A stretch of 64,000 nucleotides of DNA from Caproicibacter sp046707225. Its GTDB lineage: Bacteria; Bacillota; Clostridia; Oscillospirales; Acutalibacteraceae. Below, in pieces: positions 1 through 9,322 of this stretch (its first letter is position 1; the number at the start of each line of letters is the position of its first letter). The stretch spans positions 79,022 through 143,021 of the forward strand of contig NZ_JBJKOP010000051.1 in NCBI RefSeq assembly GCF_046707225.1. Reading direction: 5' to 3'. The notes under the pieces were generated by a model. That model made no database searches. It was not told where the DNA came from and worked only from the letters and a program-made list of their open reading frames with translations. A program made the translations under genes and the position numbers.

Positions 1-1129
1 ACGCGGAGCCGCGCTGCAGGGCCGCCTCATCCACCTTGAATTTGTCGCTGTGGTTGGAATAAACCGCGCCGATGTCCGGATTGCCCGCGCCGAGAAATGC
101 AAAATAGCCGGGCGCTTTTTCCATGTAATAGCAGAAATCCTCTGAACCCGTCAGTTTCTCGACCGAAATGATTCCATCCTCTCCGTACAGTCCGACGGCG
201 GCGTCATGCGCAACGCGGTTCAGAAGAGCATCGTCGTTACTGACCGGATCCGTGAATTTTGCGTATTCCACCTCCGCGGTCGCGCCGAATACCGAAGCGG
301 TCTGCTGTGCGATTTTTTTCAGAACGTCTTGTGCATCGTCGGCCGTTTTCCTCGAAAACGTACGCAGGGTTCCTTCCATCTCCACACGCTGTGGAATAAT
401 GTTGAACCGGTCGCCGCCATGAATGGTGCCGACCGTTACTACCAGCGGACTCAGCGGGTCGTTCATCCGGCTGACATAGCTCTGCAAATTCATGACGATG
501 GAGGAGGCCGCTGCAATCGCGTCCGTTCCAAGGTGAGGGGTGGAACCGTGAGCGGCCGCGCCCTTCACAATGATTTTAAAGGACGCCGCGGCAGCCATGC
601 GGCTGCCCTCCTGAACATTGATTTTCGGGCCGCGCATCACCGCGAAAATATGCATTCCCATCACGGCGTCGACGCCGTCCATCACGCCTTCTTTCACCAT
701 GTATTCCGCGCCGTTGCCGGCTTCCTCGGCAGGCTGAAAAATCAGCTTTACGTCGCCTTCCAGCTCGTCCCTGATCTCCGTCAGGATTTTTGCCGCGCCG
801 AGCAGCATGGAAATATGGCAGTCATGCCCGCAGGCGTGCATTTTACCGGGATTCTGCGAACGGAACGGAACATCCGCGTTTTCCTGAATCGGAAGGGCGT
901 CGATATCCGCCCGAAGGGCGACCGTTTTTCCGGGTTTTCCTCCGTGGATCATACCCGTTACCCCTGTTTTGGAATAGCGCTTTGTTTCAATGCCCATGCC
1001 CTTGAGTTCGGCTTCAATGGTATTTGTGGTATTCTCCTCTTCCCAGCTCAGTTCCGGGTGCTGGTGAAAGTATCTTCTTTGTTCAATGATATAGCTTTCA
1101 TATTTTTCCGCAAGTTCTTTGATCGGCAT
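1..1129 (-). CDS. M20 family metal-dependent amidohydrolase (3' part outside window)
   Basis: Seen: the minus-strand frame reads about 376 codons and runs off the left edge without a stop. It begins with ATG at 1129, preceded by AAGGAAGGG eight bases upstream. The N-terminal part carries the M20 metal motif HACGHD (MHACGHDCH), then FQPAEE and a dimerisation-domain region with AAHGSTPH. Family knowledge: M20D enzymes (hippurate, N-acyl amino acid or indole-acetyl amino acid hydrolases) use two metals to cleave an amide and release an amino acid in the cytosol. The start lies 32 bases inside the end of the aminotransferase gene, so the two are translationally coupled and cotranscribed with the upstream ABC importer. 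The substrate cannot be read from the sequence; uptake-linked deacylation is inferred. Confidence 0.9.
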   Translation of the reverse strand, partial: MPIKELAEKYESYIIEQRRYFHQHPELSWEEENTTNTIEAELKGMGIETKRYSKTGVTGMIHGGKPGKTVALRADIDALPIQENADVPFRSQNPGKMHACGHDCHISMLLGAAKILTEIRDELEGDVKLIFQPAEEAGNGAEYMVKEGVMDGVDAVMGMHIFAVMRGPKINVQEGSRMAAAASFKIIVKGAAAHGSTPHLGTDAIAAASSIVMNLQSYVSRMNDPLSPLVVTVGTIHGGDRFNIIPQRVEMEGTLRTFSRKTADDAQDVLKKIAQQTASVFGATAEVEYAKFTDPVSNDDALLNRVAHDAAVGLYGEDGIISVEKLTGSEDFCYYMEKAPGYFAFLGAGNPDIGAVYSNHSDKFKVDEAALQRGSA

Positions 1130-2312
1130 CCTGTATCCCTTCCTTTTCCAATTTCAGATTTTTTACAAAGTTAGAAATTCGTTTTACGCCTTTCAGAAGA
1201 TTTTTCTGAGAAGTGACATACGAAATCCGAACGTACTCCGTTCCGCCCGGCCCAAACGCGGTTCCGGGTACCACAGCCACCCTTGCTTCGCGCAGCAGTC
1301 GCATTGCAAAATCCTCGGAAGTGAGTCCCGTTCCCGAAATATTTACATAAAGGTAAAATGCGCCGTTCGGCTTCACGCATTTTAAACCTTCAATTTTTTC
1401 AATTCCCTCGACCAGCAAATCTCTTCGAACGCGAAATTCGTCGATCATTTGCCTAACGGAATTCTGCGGGCCGCTCAGCGCTTCCACCGCGGCGTACTGC
1501 GCCATCGTGTTGACGCAGGAAATCACGTCGTCCTGCATGCTGATCATCAGGCGGATTATTTCCGGAGAGGACACCGCATAGCCGACGCGCCACCCCGTCA
1601 TCGCATAAGTCTTGGAAAAGCTGTCGATGATAACCGTCCGCTCCTGCATGCCGGGAAAAGACGCGATGCTCACAACGGGTACTCCCCCGTAATTGTAATC
1701 CTGATATACCTCGTCGGAAATGACATAAAGATCATGTTTCACGGCAATCTCCGCTATTTTCCCGAGCGTCTCCGGGCTGATGATACTCCCGACCGGATTG
1801 GAGGGAGAGTTGAGCAGAATTGCTTTCGTTTTCGGCGTAACCGCTTTTTCCAGATCTTCACAATCCATGATGAAGCCGTTTTCCTCACGCAGGGTGACAA
1901 ATTTCGGCACGGCACCGATGGAAATCGCCTGGCCGAGATAATTGGAAAACAACGGAACCCCGATGATGATTTCGTCCCCCGGATTCATCAGCGCTTTCAT
2001 GGAAAGGTACAGCGCTCCGGTCGCCCCGTTTGTTACAATCACCTGCTGTTCCGGGTCTGCGTGAATTCCTTTCCTTTTCCCTACGCTTTCGGCGATTAAG
2101 GCTCTCAGCTGAGGAATGCCGGCGCTGACGGTGTACCCGGTTTTTCCCTCGTGAAGCGCCTTGCAGGCTGCTTCCACAATATGCTCCGGCGTCGGGAAGT
2201 CCGGCTCGCCGACCATCAGCTTGACGCAGTCGTCCATTTTTACGGCAAGATTGAAAATCTTGCGGATTCCGGAAGTCGGCGCGGCCAGCGCGTTGACGGA
2301 TAAACTTTTCAT
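1098..2312 (-). CDS. PLP-dependent class I aminotransferase
   Basis: A 404-residue fold-type I aminotransferase of the aspartate/aromatic (AspC/PatA-like) kind. Seen: LNSPSNPVGS for the substrate and PLP pocket, SDEVYQDYNY for the cofactor aspartate and tyrosine, SFSKTYAMTGWRVG with the Schiff-base lysine near residue 239, and a C-terminal VRISYVTS arginine region. Family knowledge: transfers an amino group between an amino acid and 2-oxoglutarate in the cytosol. It sits between an AbgB-like hydrolase and an M20D hydrolase in one minus-strand run, so it probably processes the amino acid freed by them (inference). The extra residues after about 390 overlap the next gene's start. Confidence 0.93.
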   Translation of the reverse strand: MKSLSVNALAAPTSGIRKIFNLAVKMDDCVKLMVGEPDFPTPEHIVEAACKALHEGKTGYTVSAGIPQLRALIAESVGKRKGIHADPEQQVIVTNGATGALYLSMKALMNPGDEIIIGVPLFSNYLGQAISIGAVPKFVTLREENGFIMDCEDLEKAVTPKTKAILLNSPSNPVGSIISPETLGKIAEIAVKHDLYVISDEVYQDYNYGGVPVVSIASFPGMQERTVIIDSFSKTYAMTGWRVGYAVSSPEIIRLMISMQDDVISCVNTMAQYAAVEALSGPQNSVRQMIDEFRVRRDLLVEGIEKIEGLKCVKPNGAFYLYVNISGTGLTSEDFAMRLLREARVAVVPGTAFGPGGTEYVRISYVTSQKNLLKGVKRISNFVKNLKLEKEGIQDADQRTCGKI

Positions 2313-2347
2313 CGTATCTCTCCTAACTTGATTTCAGACAATGCCGA

Positions 2348-3772
2348 TTACCGGAGCGCCGCGGGTTCTACCTCCGGCGGAATCGGGCAAAGATAGCTCT
2401 CTCCATGCAGGGTTTCCTTCCACTCTTCCCGCGCCCGGCTCACGATTTCAGGGTGCTCAAAAAGCTCCGCCGCGGTCAGCGCGATGGTTTTCGCCGCCAG
2501 CAGCATTCCCTTGTGGCAAATTCCGGACTTTCCCTGCGAAACCACCTGCCAGGAGTGCCCGGGGGTGCCGAAAGCCTGTGTCGCGGCGGAGCACTGTGCG
2601 GTAGGCACAATCCAGCTGACGTCACCGACGTCCGTTGACCCGGGCATCGGCGTATCCGACTTTTGATAAGGCCTGACAAAACCGGCAATTCCGGTTTCCC
2701 GGATGACTCCGAGCTCTTCCCGGTCGCGAACCCGGGCGTTCGCGGTTGCTTTCTGGGTCGCAGTCAGCGTTTCTCCGATTTCTTTCGCAAACCCGATCTC
2801 CTCGCCGTCAGCCTGCCACGGGCCCAGCTCTTTCATCTTTTCGCTCATCAGACGACTCAGGGTATCGTTCGGAATATAATCGGTATAGCCGCTGTCAATG
2901 ACGGTTTCGAAGGCGGTGCCGGTCATTAGTGCCGCACCCTTTGCAATTTTAACCACGCGGTCAAAAATTTCTTTCGCCTGCCGGAATTTCGGGGCGCGAA
3001 CCACATACAGGACTTCCGCGTTTGCCTGCACCACATTCGGGGAAAGCCCGCCCGCGTTCGTGATCGCGTAATGGATTCTTGCCTCCGGAATCACATGCTC
3101 GCGCAGGTAGTTGGCGCCGACGTTCATCAGTTCCACGGCGTCCAGCGCGCTGCGGCCAAGCTGCGGAGCCGCGGCCGCGTGAGAGCTGGTTCCGCTGAAT
3201 TTGAAATACGCCTGTGTCACGGCAAGGCTGCTGCATCCCCAGACTTCGTTCATATCGCCCGGATGCCAGGAGAGAGCCGCGTCCGCATCATCAAAGACTC
3301 CCTCGCGCGCCATAAACGCTTTTCCGCTCCCTACTTCTTCCGCAGGGCATCCGTAGTACCGAACCGTCCCCGAAAGTCGATGCTTCTTAATATAATCCTT
3401 GACCGCTACGGCGGCCGCCAGGGCCCCGACGCCAAGGGCGTTATGGCCGCAGCCATGCCCGCTGCCGCCCGGAACCAGCGGCTTTTTTTCCGTAACTCCG
3501 GCTGCCTGGCTCAATTCAAACAAAGCGTCAAATTCACCCAGAATCGCAATCACGGGTTTCCCGCTGCCGAAACTGCCGACGAAAGCCGTCTGCATTCCGG
3601 CAAGCCCTGTTGTAACCTCAAATCCCTCTTCCCGCAGAATTTTACAGAGCAATTCCGCAGACTGATGTTCTTCAAACCGTGTTTCCGCATAATCCCAGAT
3701 GGAATCGCTTGCCTGCTCATAAAGTTCCTTTTTCCCGTCAATCAGCATGGATATTTTATCTTTGCACGCCAT
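2348..3772 (-). CDS. AbgB-like M20 amidohydrolase, copy 1
   Basis: A 474-residue M20 peptidase like subunit B of p-aminobenzoyl-glutamate hydrolase. Seen: GCGHNALGVGALAAA supplying metal ligands, YGCPAEEVGSGK, SWHPGDMNEVWG, GTSSHAAAAPQLGRSALDAVELM in the lid/dimerisation domain, and STDVGDVSW followed by GTPGHSWQ near the C-terminus. Family knowledge: AbgA/AbgB split p-aminobenzoyl-glutamate; related proteins act on other N-acyl amino acids. It shares gene order and many motifs with the neighbour at 3795-5216, so the pair is a tandem duplication or an AbgA/AbgB-like heteromer. Both copies look like AbgB rather than one A and one B. Part of the importer operon. Confidence 0.9.
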   Translation of the reverse strand: MACKDKISMLIDGKKELYEQASDSIWDYAETRFEEHQSAELLCKILREEGFEVTTGLAGMQTAFVGSFGSGKPVIAILGEFDALFELSQAAGVTEKKPLVPGGSGHGCGHNALGVGALAAAVAVKDYIKKHRLSGTVRYYGCPAEEVGSGKAFMAREGVFDDADAALSWHPGDMNEVWGCSSLAVTQAYFKFSGTSSHAAAAPQLGRSALDAVELMNVGANYLREHVIPEARIHYAITNAGGLSPNVVQANAEVLYVVRAPKFRQAKEIFDRVVKIAKGAALMTGTAFETVIDSGYTDYIPNDTLSRLMSEKMKELGPWQADGEEIGFAKEIGETLTATQKATANARVRDREELGVIRETGIAGFVRPYQKSDTPMPGSTDVGDVSWIVPTAQCSAATQAFGTPGHSWQVVSQGKSGICHKGMLLAAKTIALTAAELFEHPEIVSRAREEWKETLHGESYLCPIPPEVEPAALR

Positions 3773-3794
3773 ATTTCAGTCCTCCTTTCATCAG

Positions 3795-5216
3795 TCAGCG
3801 CGAGGCATGCGGCTGAAAGCCTTCCGGTATCAGGCAGTCGTATGGTTCTCCGTTTCGCCTTTCTTTCAGTTCCTCTTTCGCCCGTTCGCAGAGTTCCGGA
3901 TTTTGAAACAGCCTGAGCCCCGTCAGGGCCATTACTTTGCCGGCATACAGCATCCCCGTGTGGCTGATCCCGGATTTTCCCTGCGAAACGATCTGCCAGG
4001 AATGCCCCGGTGTGCCGAGCGCCTGCGTGGCGGCGGTCAGCTGAACCGTCGGTACATTCCAGCTCACGTCGCCCACATCGGTGGAAAACGGCATCGCCTT
4101 TTCCGTCGGATGGTAGGGCACCACAAATTCGGCCAGTGCGCAGCTTTTCAGCCGTTCCGCAGTCTTTTGGTCAAACCGGCCCAAGCCGGCCGCTTTCTGC
4201 TCCGGAGTCAGGGTCTTTTCAATTTCCCTCGCAAACGCCTGATCTTCCTCACTGAAAACCGGTCCTCCCAATTCTTCCATCACTTCCTGCATCACCTTGC
4301 CAAGCGTGTCGTTTGGAACCAGGTCGGCGGTCCCCCCGTCCGGGACGATTTCGACCTGTGTTTCTGTCATCAGGGCCGCGCCCTTTGCAATGTCGCAGAC
4401 ACGGTCGTAAATTTCCCTTACCTGAGAAATCGTCGGCGCACGCAAAAGATAAAGAACTTCCGCTTTGGCCTGAACCACGTTCGGAGAAACTCCGCCCGAG
4501 TCGGTAACGGCATAGTGCATTCTGGCGTCCTCCATCACATGCTCCCGCAGAAAATTCACTCCCACATCCATCAGTTCCACCGCGTCGAGGGCGCTGCGGC
4601 CCAGGTGCGGGTCGCTGGCAGCGTGGGAACTGGTCCCACTGAAAACAAAATAGGTTTCAATATTGGCAAGCGTGCTGGAAGCCATGACGCGGTTCAGGTC
4701 ACCCGGATGCCAGGTGATTGCCGCATCCAGTCCGTCAAAGAGATGGTCGCGGGCCATAAAGACCTTGCCGCCCCCGCCCTCTTCCGCCGGGCAGCCGTAA
4801 TATCTTACGGTGCCAGGGCCTCCGGTCTCCTTCAGATAATCTTTCAGCGCAATCGCGGCCGCAAGCGATGCCACACCCAGCGCGTTATGTCCGCATCCGT
4901 GTCCGTTTGCGCCCTGAATCAGCGGCTTTTTCTCCGCGATGCAGGGCTCCTGGCTCAGGCTGGAAAGCGCGTCGTACTCGCCGAGCAGGGCGATGACCGG
5001 CTTGCCGCCGCCATAAGTCGCAAGGAACGCGGTGTCCATACCCGCAACTCCGGTTTCGACCTGAAAGCCCTCCCGTTTCAGGATTTCACAAAGCAGCGCG
5101 GCCGATTTGGTTTCCTGAAAGCGGGTTTCCGCAAGTTCCCAGATCCGGTCCGCCGCATCAAGATACCGCACGGATTTCTCGTCGATGGAAGCCAGTATGG
5201 ATTCCGTTTCCGTCAT
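3795..5216 (-). CDS. AbgB-like M20 amidohydrolase, copy 2
   Basis: A 473-residue paralogue of the previous gene, 22 bases upstream of it. Seen: GHGCGHNALGVASLAAA, YYGCPAEEGGGGK, ITWHPGDLN, GTSSHAASDPHLGRSALDAVELMDVG, STDVGDVSWNVPTVQ and GTPGHSWQIVSQGKSGISH. All expected metal-binding positions appear intact in both copies, so neither looks like a decayed duplicate. The order after the two ABC permeases suggests that the importer's cargo is deacylated by these enzymes (inference). An alternative is a peptidoglycan- or folate-derived substrate; the sequence does not distinguish these. Confidence 0.9.
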   Translation of the reverse strand: MTETESILASIDEKSVRYLDAADRIWELAETRFQETKSAALLCEILKREGFQVETGVAGMDTAFLATYGGGKPVIALLGEYDALSSLSQEPCIAEKKPLIQGANGHGCGHNALGVASLAAAIALKDYLKETGGPGTVRYYGCPAEEGGGGKVFMARDHLFDGLDAAITWHPGDLNRVMASSTLANIETYFVFSGTSSHAASDPHLGRSALDAVELMDVGVNFLREHVMEDARMHYAVTDSGGVSPNVVQAKAEVLYLLRAPTISQVREIYDRVCDIAKGAALMTETQVEIVPDGGTADLVPNDTLGKVMQEVMEELGGPVFSEEDQAFAREIEKTLTPEQKAAGLGRFDQKTAERLKSCALAEFVVPYHPTEKAMPFSTDVGDVSWNVPTVQLTAATQALGTPGHSWQIVSQGKSGISHTGMLYAGKVMALTGLRLFQNPELCERAKEELKERRNGEPYDCLIPEGFQPHASR

Positions 5217-5241
5217 AAGGCAATCCTTCTTTCAAAACGCA

Positions 5242-5262
5242 GCCCGCCGTCGCGCGGCGGGC
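5242..5262 (-). other. Intercistronic GC-rich hairpin
   Basis: GCCCGCCG (5242-5249) and CGGCGGGC (5255-5262) form an 8-bp perfect stem with a 5-base loop in the 65-base gap between the permease and AbgB-like genes. No T-run follows on the minus strand, so it is more likely an mRNA-stability or processing stem than a full terminator. Confidence 0.5.
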
Positions 5263-5281
5263 CACAGTCGTAATTTCATGA

Positions 5282-6217
5282 TCAGGACATACTTTTGGGA
5301 TCGATCGCATCCCGAAGACCGTCGCCGACAAAATTGACCGCCAGAACGCTGAGCATGATCATCACTCCGGGCGGGACCCACAGCCAGGGCTGAGAGGTCA
5401 GAATCGTCAGGGACTGCGCGTCGGTCAGCATGTTGCCCCAGCTTGCGGTCGGCGGCTGTACGCCGAGCCCGAGGAAGCTAAGCCCGGCCTCCATCAGGAT
5501 ATTGCCGGCGATGCCGAACGTCGCGTTGACCAGAATCGGCGCAAGAGTATTGGGCAGAATGTGCTTGAACAGCTTGCGCGGAACGTGATATCCAAGCGCG
5601 GTGCAGGCTTTCATATAATCGGACTGCTTTACGCTCAATACATTGCCGCGCACCAGCCGCGTCACCTGCGGCCAGCCCAAAAGCCCGAGGACCAGGGTAA
5701 TGTTCCTTGTGTTCGGCCCGACGATGCTGACAACCACGAGAATCAGCATCAGTTGCGGGAACGACATGAAAATATCACAGATTCTCATGATCAGCATATC
5801 GATCGCCTTGCCGAAATAGCCGCTGATCAGGCCCAGGACCGTGCCGATGACAACGGAGATGGCGACCGTCAGGAACCCGACCGTCAGGGAAACGCGCGTA
5901 CCGAAGATCAGACGGCTCAGCACGTCTCTGCTGACGCGGTCCGTGCCGAGCGGATATTCTGCGGACGGCGCCGCGTTAAAGTTATTCGTAATTGCGTTCG
6001 GGTCGTGCGGGGCAATCGCCGGAGCAAACAACGCGCATACAATTAAAAGAAGAACGACCAAGACCCCCGCCACCGCGAGCTTATGTTTCAGAAAGCGGCG
6101 TATCACCATGTGCAAATAGGTTTCCTGCACGGCTCCGAATTCCAGCGTATCCGGCGTATCAGGTTCCGGTGCGCCGGGATTGGCTGCGTTCGGTACTTTC
6201 AGTTCTGCAACTGCCAT
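5282..6217 (-). CDS. Peptide-type ABC transporter permease, DppC/OppC-like
   Basis: A 311-residue inner-membrane permease. Seen: a long cytosolic N-terminus, a first membrane span around residues 45-70 (AVAGVLVVLLLIVCALF), the extracytoplasmic HPLGTD-like motif (EYPLGTDRVSRDVLSRL), further hydrophobic spans, and an EAA-type loop (YMKACTALG...) near residue 205 that contacts the ATPases. Good RBS (AAGGAG) before ATG 6217. Family knowledge: DppC/OppC pair with DppB/OppB to move di- or oligopeptides. It lies 14 bases after the DppB-like gene. Confidence 0.95.
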   Translation of the reverse strand: MAVAELKVPNAANPGAPEPDTPDTLEFGAVQETYLHMVIRRFLKHKLAVAGVLVVLLLIVCALFAPAIAPHDPNAITNNFNAAPSAEYPLGTDRVSRDVLSRLIFGTRVSLTVGFLTVAISVVIGTVLGLISGYFGKAIDMLIMRICDIFMSFPQLMLILVVVSIVGPNTRNITLVLGLLGWPQVTRLVRGNVLSVKQSDYMKACTALGYHVPRKLFKHILPNTLAPILVNATFGIAGNILMEAGLSFLGLGVQPPTASWGNMLTDAQSLTILTSQPWLWVPPGVMIMLSVLAVNFVGDGLRDAIDPKSMS

Positions 6218-6231
6218 GTCTTCTACTCCTT

Positions 6232-7182
6232 TTAATTGTATTTGACACGCGGGTCCACCACGGAATACATAATATCCGTCAGCAGATTCGCGGCCAGCAC
6301 CATGACCGCGGCGATCAGGTTGATCGCCATTAAGGTCGGGTAATCGCGGCCTGAAATCGAATCGATGGTCAGCTGGCCGATTCCGGGCCAGGCAAAGATC
6401 TGTTCCGTAATGACCGCGCCGCCGAACAGAAGAGGAATCTGCATGCCGATGACCGTAATAATGGTGATCAGCGCGTTGCGCAGGGCGTGCCGGTTGATAA
6501 CGACGGATTCCTTCAAGCCTTTCGCGCGCGCGGTTCTCAAATAATCCTGCCCCAGAATTTCCAGCATGCCGGAACGGACGTAACGGATATCCTGCCCGGC
6601 GATCTGCACCGCGAGCACAATCACAGGAAGGACCAGATGCGCGGCCGTGTCGCCAATGCCGTTGTTGCCGCCCAGTGTGAACATGCCCGAGGACGGCAAG
6701 ACCTTCAGTTTAACCGCGAAGATATAAATCAGGCCGAGACCAAGGAAAAAGTTCGGGATGGAGACGCCGAAAAACGCTCCGCCGGTCGCGACATAATCCA
6801 GCGCGGAATTCTGGTGCGTCGCGCTGACAATGCCGAGCGGCACCGCGATCAGCAGTCCGACAATCAGGGAAAGACCCATCAGCAGCATGGTCGGACCGAT
6901 CCGCTGTGCCAACATATCGCCGACCGGCTGATACGTCGTCATGGAATAGCCGAAATTCAGCTGCAGGATGTTCACCAGCCAGTGCCAGTACTGCACATAC
7001 AGCGGCTGATTCAGGCCGAGAGCCGCTTTCTTTAATTCCAGCGCGGCGCCCGTCACATTCGGGCTGACCATCATGTCGACCGGATTTCCGGGGGCCATAT
7101 TGACAATCAGAAAATCTATAATTGTAATCCCGAGCAGAATCGGAATTGCAATCAGAATCCGTCGGATAATATAGTTAAACAA
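6232..7182 (-). CDS. Peptide-type ABC transporter permease, DppB/OppB-like
   Basis: A 316-residue permease with six predicted membrane spans beginning MFNYIIRRILIAIPILLGI, the GNPVDMMVSPN segment typical of DppB/OppB, and the EAA loop DYLRTARAKGLKES. The start codon is TTG (7182); the upstream RBS (AAAGGCCGGTG) is mediocre, so translation may depend on coupling to the ATPase gene ending 20 bases earlier. It forms the membrane channel with the DppC-like partner at 5282-6217. Confidence 0.95.
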   Translation of the reverse strand: MFNYIIRRILIAIPILLGITIIDFLIVNMAPGNPVDMMVSPNVTGAALELKKAALGLNQPLYVQYWHWLVNILQLNFGYSMTTYQPVGDMLAQRIGPTMLLMGLSLIVGLLIAVPLGIVSATHQNSALDYVATGGAFFGVSIPNFFLGLGLIYIFAVKLKVLPSSGMFTLGGNNGIGDTAAHLVLPVIVLAVQIAGQDIRYVRSGMLEILGQDYLRTARAKGLKESVVINRHALRNALITIITVIGMQIPLLFGGAVITEQIFAWPGIGQLTIDSISGRDYPTLMAINLIAAVMVLAANLLTDIMYSVVDPRVKYN

Positions 7183-7202
7183 TCCAGTTCACCGGCCTTT
7201 CC

Positions 7203-8189
7203 TCACAAATCGACTTTCAGGCAGGCGACTTTGTGAGCCCTGCCCTTTAATACGGGGGTCTGCCTGCTGCACTCTTCGGTCGCCATCGGGCAGCGGGTAT
7301 GGAACCGGCAGCCGGAAGGTGGGTTTGCGGGGCTGGGAACATCCCCTTCCAAAACGATTCGTTCCTTGCCCCGCAGGTGCGGATTCGGAATCGGATACGC
7401 TTCCATCAGCACCTTGGTATAGGGGTGCAGCGGGCGGGAAAAGATCTCTTCCCTTGATGCGATTTCAACGATTTTGCCCAGATACATCACTGCGACGCGG
7501 CTGCTGACGTAGCGGACAGAGCCGAGGCCGTGCGCGATAAACAGATAGGTCAGATTCATTTCCTGCTGCAGGTCGCGAAGCAGATTCAAAATCTGTGCCT
7601 GAATCGAAACATCCAGAGCGGACACGGGCTCGTCGCAGACAATCAGCTTCGGATGCACCGTCAGGGCCCGCGCGATTCCGACTCTCTGCCGCTGTCCGCC
7701 GGAAAACTCATGCGGATACCTCTGTTTGCATCCTTTGGGGAGCCCGACCAGATCCAGCAAACGGTCGACTTCCGCGCTGATTTTATCTTTGGGAACAATG
7801 TGATGAACGATCAGCGGTTCCTCCAGAATATCCACAATACGTTTGCGCGGATTCAACGAAGAGTAAGGATCCTGGAAAATCATCTGCAGCTTGGTTCGAA
7901 TGCCGTAGAGGCTCTTCTGGTCCATCGCTTCAATATTCTTGCCTTCGAACACAATCTCTCCGTCCGTCGGCGTTTCCAGCCGGCAAAGAGTTCTGCCGAG
8001 AGTCGATTTGCCGCAGCCGGATTCCCCCACCAGACCGAGCGTTTCCCCGGGGAGAATGCTGAGGTCCACGCCGTCGACCGCCTTTACATGGCCTACCGTT
8101 TTTGAAATGATGCCCCGGCGGATGGGGTAGTAGAGCTTGACCTGTTTGGTTGTGAGTATGGGAGCCTGCGCTTGATTCATCTCAGCCAT
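7203..8189 (-). CDS. Peptide-type ABC transporter ATP-binding protein, DppF/OppF-like
   Basis: A 328-residue cytosolic ATPase. Seen: Walker A GESGCGKST, Q-loop MIFQDPYSSLNP, signature SGGQRQRVGIARAL, Walker B LIVCDEPVSALD, and the C-terminal oligopeptide/dipeptide-transporter extension with GCRFHTRCP and later cysteines, typical of OppD/OppF. RBS GGAGG lies inside the end of the preceding ATPase gene, three bases apart, showing coupling. It powers the importer as a heterodimer with the OppD-like protein. Confidence 0.95.
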   Translation of the reverse strand: MAEMNQAQAPILTTKQVKLYYPIRRGIISKTVGHVKAVDGVDLSILPGETLGLVGESGCGKSTLGRTLCRLETPTDGEIVFEGKNIEAMDQKSLYGIRTKLQMIFQDPYSSLNPRKRIVDILEEPLIVHHIVPKDKISAEVDRLLDLVGLPKGCKQRYPHEFSGGQRQRVGIARALTVHPKLIVCDEPVSALDVSIQAQILNLLRDLQQEMNLTYLFIAHGLGSVRYVSSRVAVMYLGKIVEIASREEIFSRPLHPYTKVLMEAYPIPNPHLRGKERIVLEGDVPSPANPPSGCRFHTRCPMATEECSRQTPVLKGRAHKVACLKVDL

Positions 8190-8192
8190 CCG

Positions 8193-9182
8193 TTAAGCCT
8201 CCTTCTTCTGTGGCAGATTTCCGGCGAAAAAGCACCGCGCAAGGTGGCCCTCGCCCCGCTGTGTCAACGGAGGCGCCTCGTTCCGGCAGCGTTCCGTCGC
8301 GTATTTGCAGCGGTTGCAGAAACGGCACCCCTTAATTTTCTGGTACATGGAAGGCACGGTGCCGGTAATGGATTCCAGCCGTTTGGTATCATCCAGATCT
8401 ATGGTCGGAATCGAATTCATCAGGCCGATGGTATACGGATGAGCCGGATGATCAAACAGAGTGTAGACATCCGCGGATTCAATCACCTGGCCGGCATACA
8501 TCACGATGATGCGGTCCGCCATCTCCGCAACGACGCCGAGGTCATGCGTAATCAGCATAATGGAGGTTCCGGATTCCTTGCGGAGCTTCTTCATCAGCTC
8601 CAGAATCTGCGCCTGAATGGTCACGTCAAGAGCTGTCGTCGGTTCGTCCGCAATCAACAGCTTCGGTTTGCAGGAAAGTGCCATCGCGATCATCACACGC
8701 TGGCGCATCCCTCCGGACAGCTCATGAGGGTAGTTGTCTATCACGGATTCCGCACGCGGGATTCCGACCTTTTTCAGCATTTCAATCGCATAGGCGCGCG
8801 ATTCCTTCTTTCCCATCTGAAGATGAAGGCAAATTGTTTCCTGCATCTGATAGCCGATGGTGAAAACCGGGTTCAGGGACGTCATCGGTTCCTGAAAGAT
8901 CATGGAAATCAGGCCGCCGCGAATTTTTCTCATTTCTTTTTCGTTCATCTTGGCAAGGTCCTGATTCTCAAATTGAATCTCGCCCTTGCTGATGCGTCCG
9001 TTTTTTCCCAGAAGCCGGATGATCGACAGGGATGTTACGCTTTTGCCGCATCCCGATTCCCCCACGATTCCCAGGGTTTCTCCGGGGTTCAGGTCAAAGC
9101 TGACATCCTCAACGGAAACGACTTCTCCCGCATCGGTATGGAACGCCGTTTGCAAATTCCTCACGGACAGCATGTATCCCAT
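8193..9182 (-). CDS. Peptide-type ABC transporter ATP-binding protein, DppD/OppD-like
   Basis: A 329-residue ATPase. Seen: Walker A GESGCGKS, Q-loop MIFQEPMTSLNP, signature SGGMRQRVMIAMAL, Walker B LLIADEPTTALDVT, H-loop ITHDLG, and the C-terminal extension with GCRFCNRC plus downstream cysteines. Two starts are plausible: ATG 9182 or ATG 9173, the latter with AAGGA nine bases upstream; the difference is three residues. It is first of the four membrane/ATPase genes, separated from the binding-protein gene by a strong hairpin. Confidence 0.94.
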   Translation of the reverse strand: MGYMLSVRNLQTAFHTDAGEVVSVEDVSFDLNPGETLGIVGESGCGKSVTSLSIIRLLGKNGRISKGEIQFENQDLAKMNEKEMRKIRGGLISMIFQEPMTSLNPVFTIGYQMQETICLHLQMGKKESRAYAIEMLKKVGIPRAESVIDNYPHELSGGMRQRVMIAMALSCKPKLLIADEPTTALDVTIQAQILELMKKLRKESGTSIMLITHDLGVVAEMADRIIVMYAGQVIESADVYTLFDHPAHPYTIGLMNSIPTIDLDDTKRLESITGTVPSMYQKIKGCRFCNRCKYATERCRNEAPPLTQRGEGHLARCFFAGNLPQKKEA

Positions 9183-9253
9183 TCCTTACAACCTCATTTC
9201 TTCCTATCATGGCTTTGCCGCGGCTGCGGCCGTGACTGATCAATAAGAATGAT

Positions 9254-9284
9254 GCTGAACGGAAGCGCCGCGCTTCCGTTCAGC
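9254..9284 (-). terminator. Strong intercistronic hairpin after the binding-protein gene
   Basis: GCTGAACGGAAGCG (9254-9267) pairs perfectly with CGCTTCCGTTCAGC (9271-9284) around a 3-base loop: a 14-bp stem. There is no long T-run on the minus strand. In importer operons such a stem usually lowers read-through or protects the upstream mRNA so that binding protein exceeds membrane components; that role is inferred. Confidence 0.6.
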
Positions 9285-9322
9285 AGGCAGGCTACGCTTT
9301 AAAAATTGTCAGCTTAGTCAGC

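Noticed and set aside
3747..5273. 508-codon open frame on the plus strand
   Set aside because: It lies fully antisense to an intact AbgB-like gene with clear motifs; composition is Arg/His/Gly-rich as expected for a GC-rich shadow frame.
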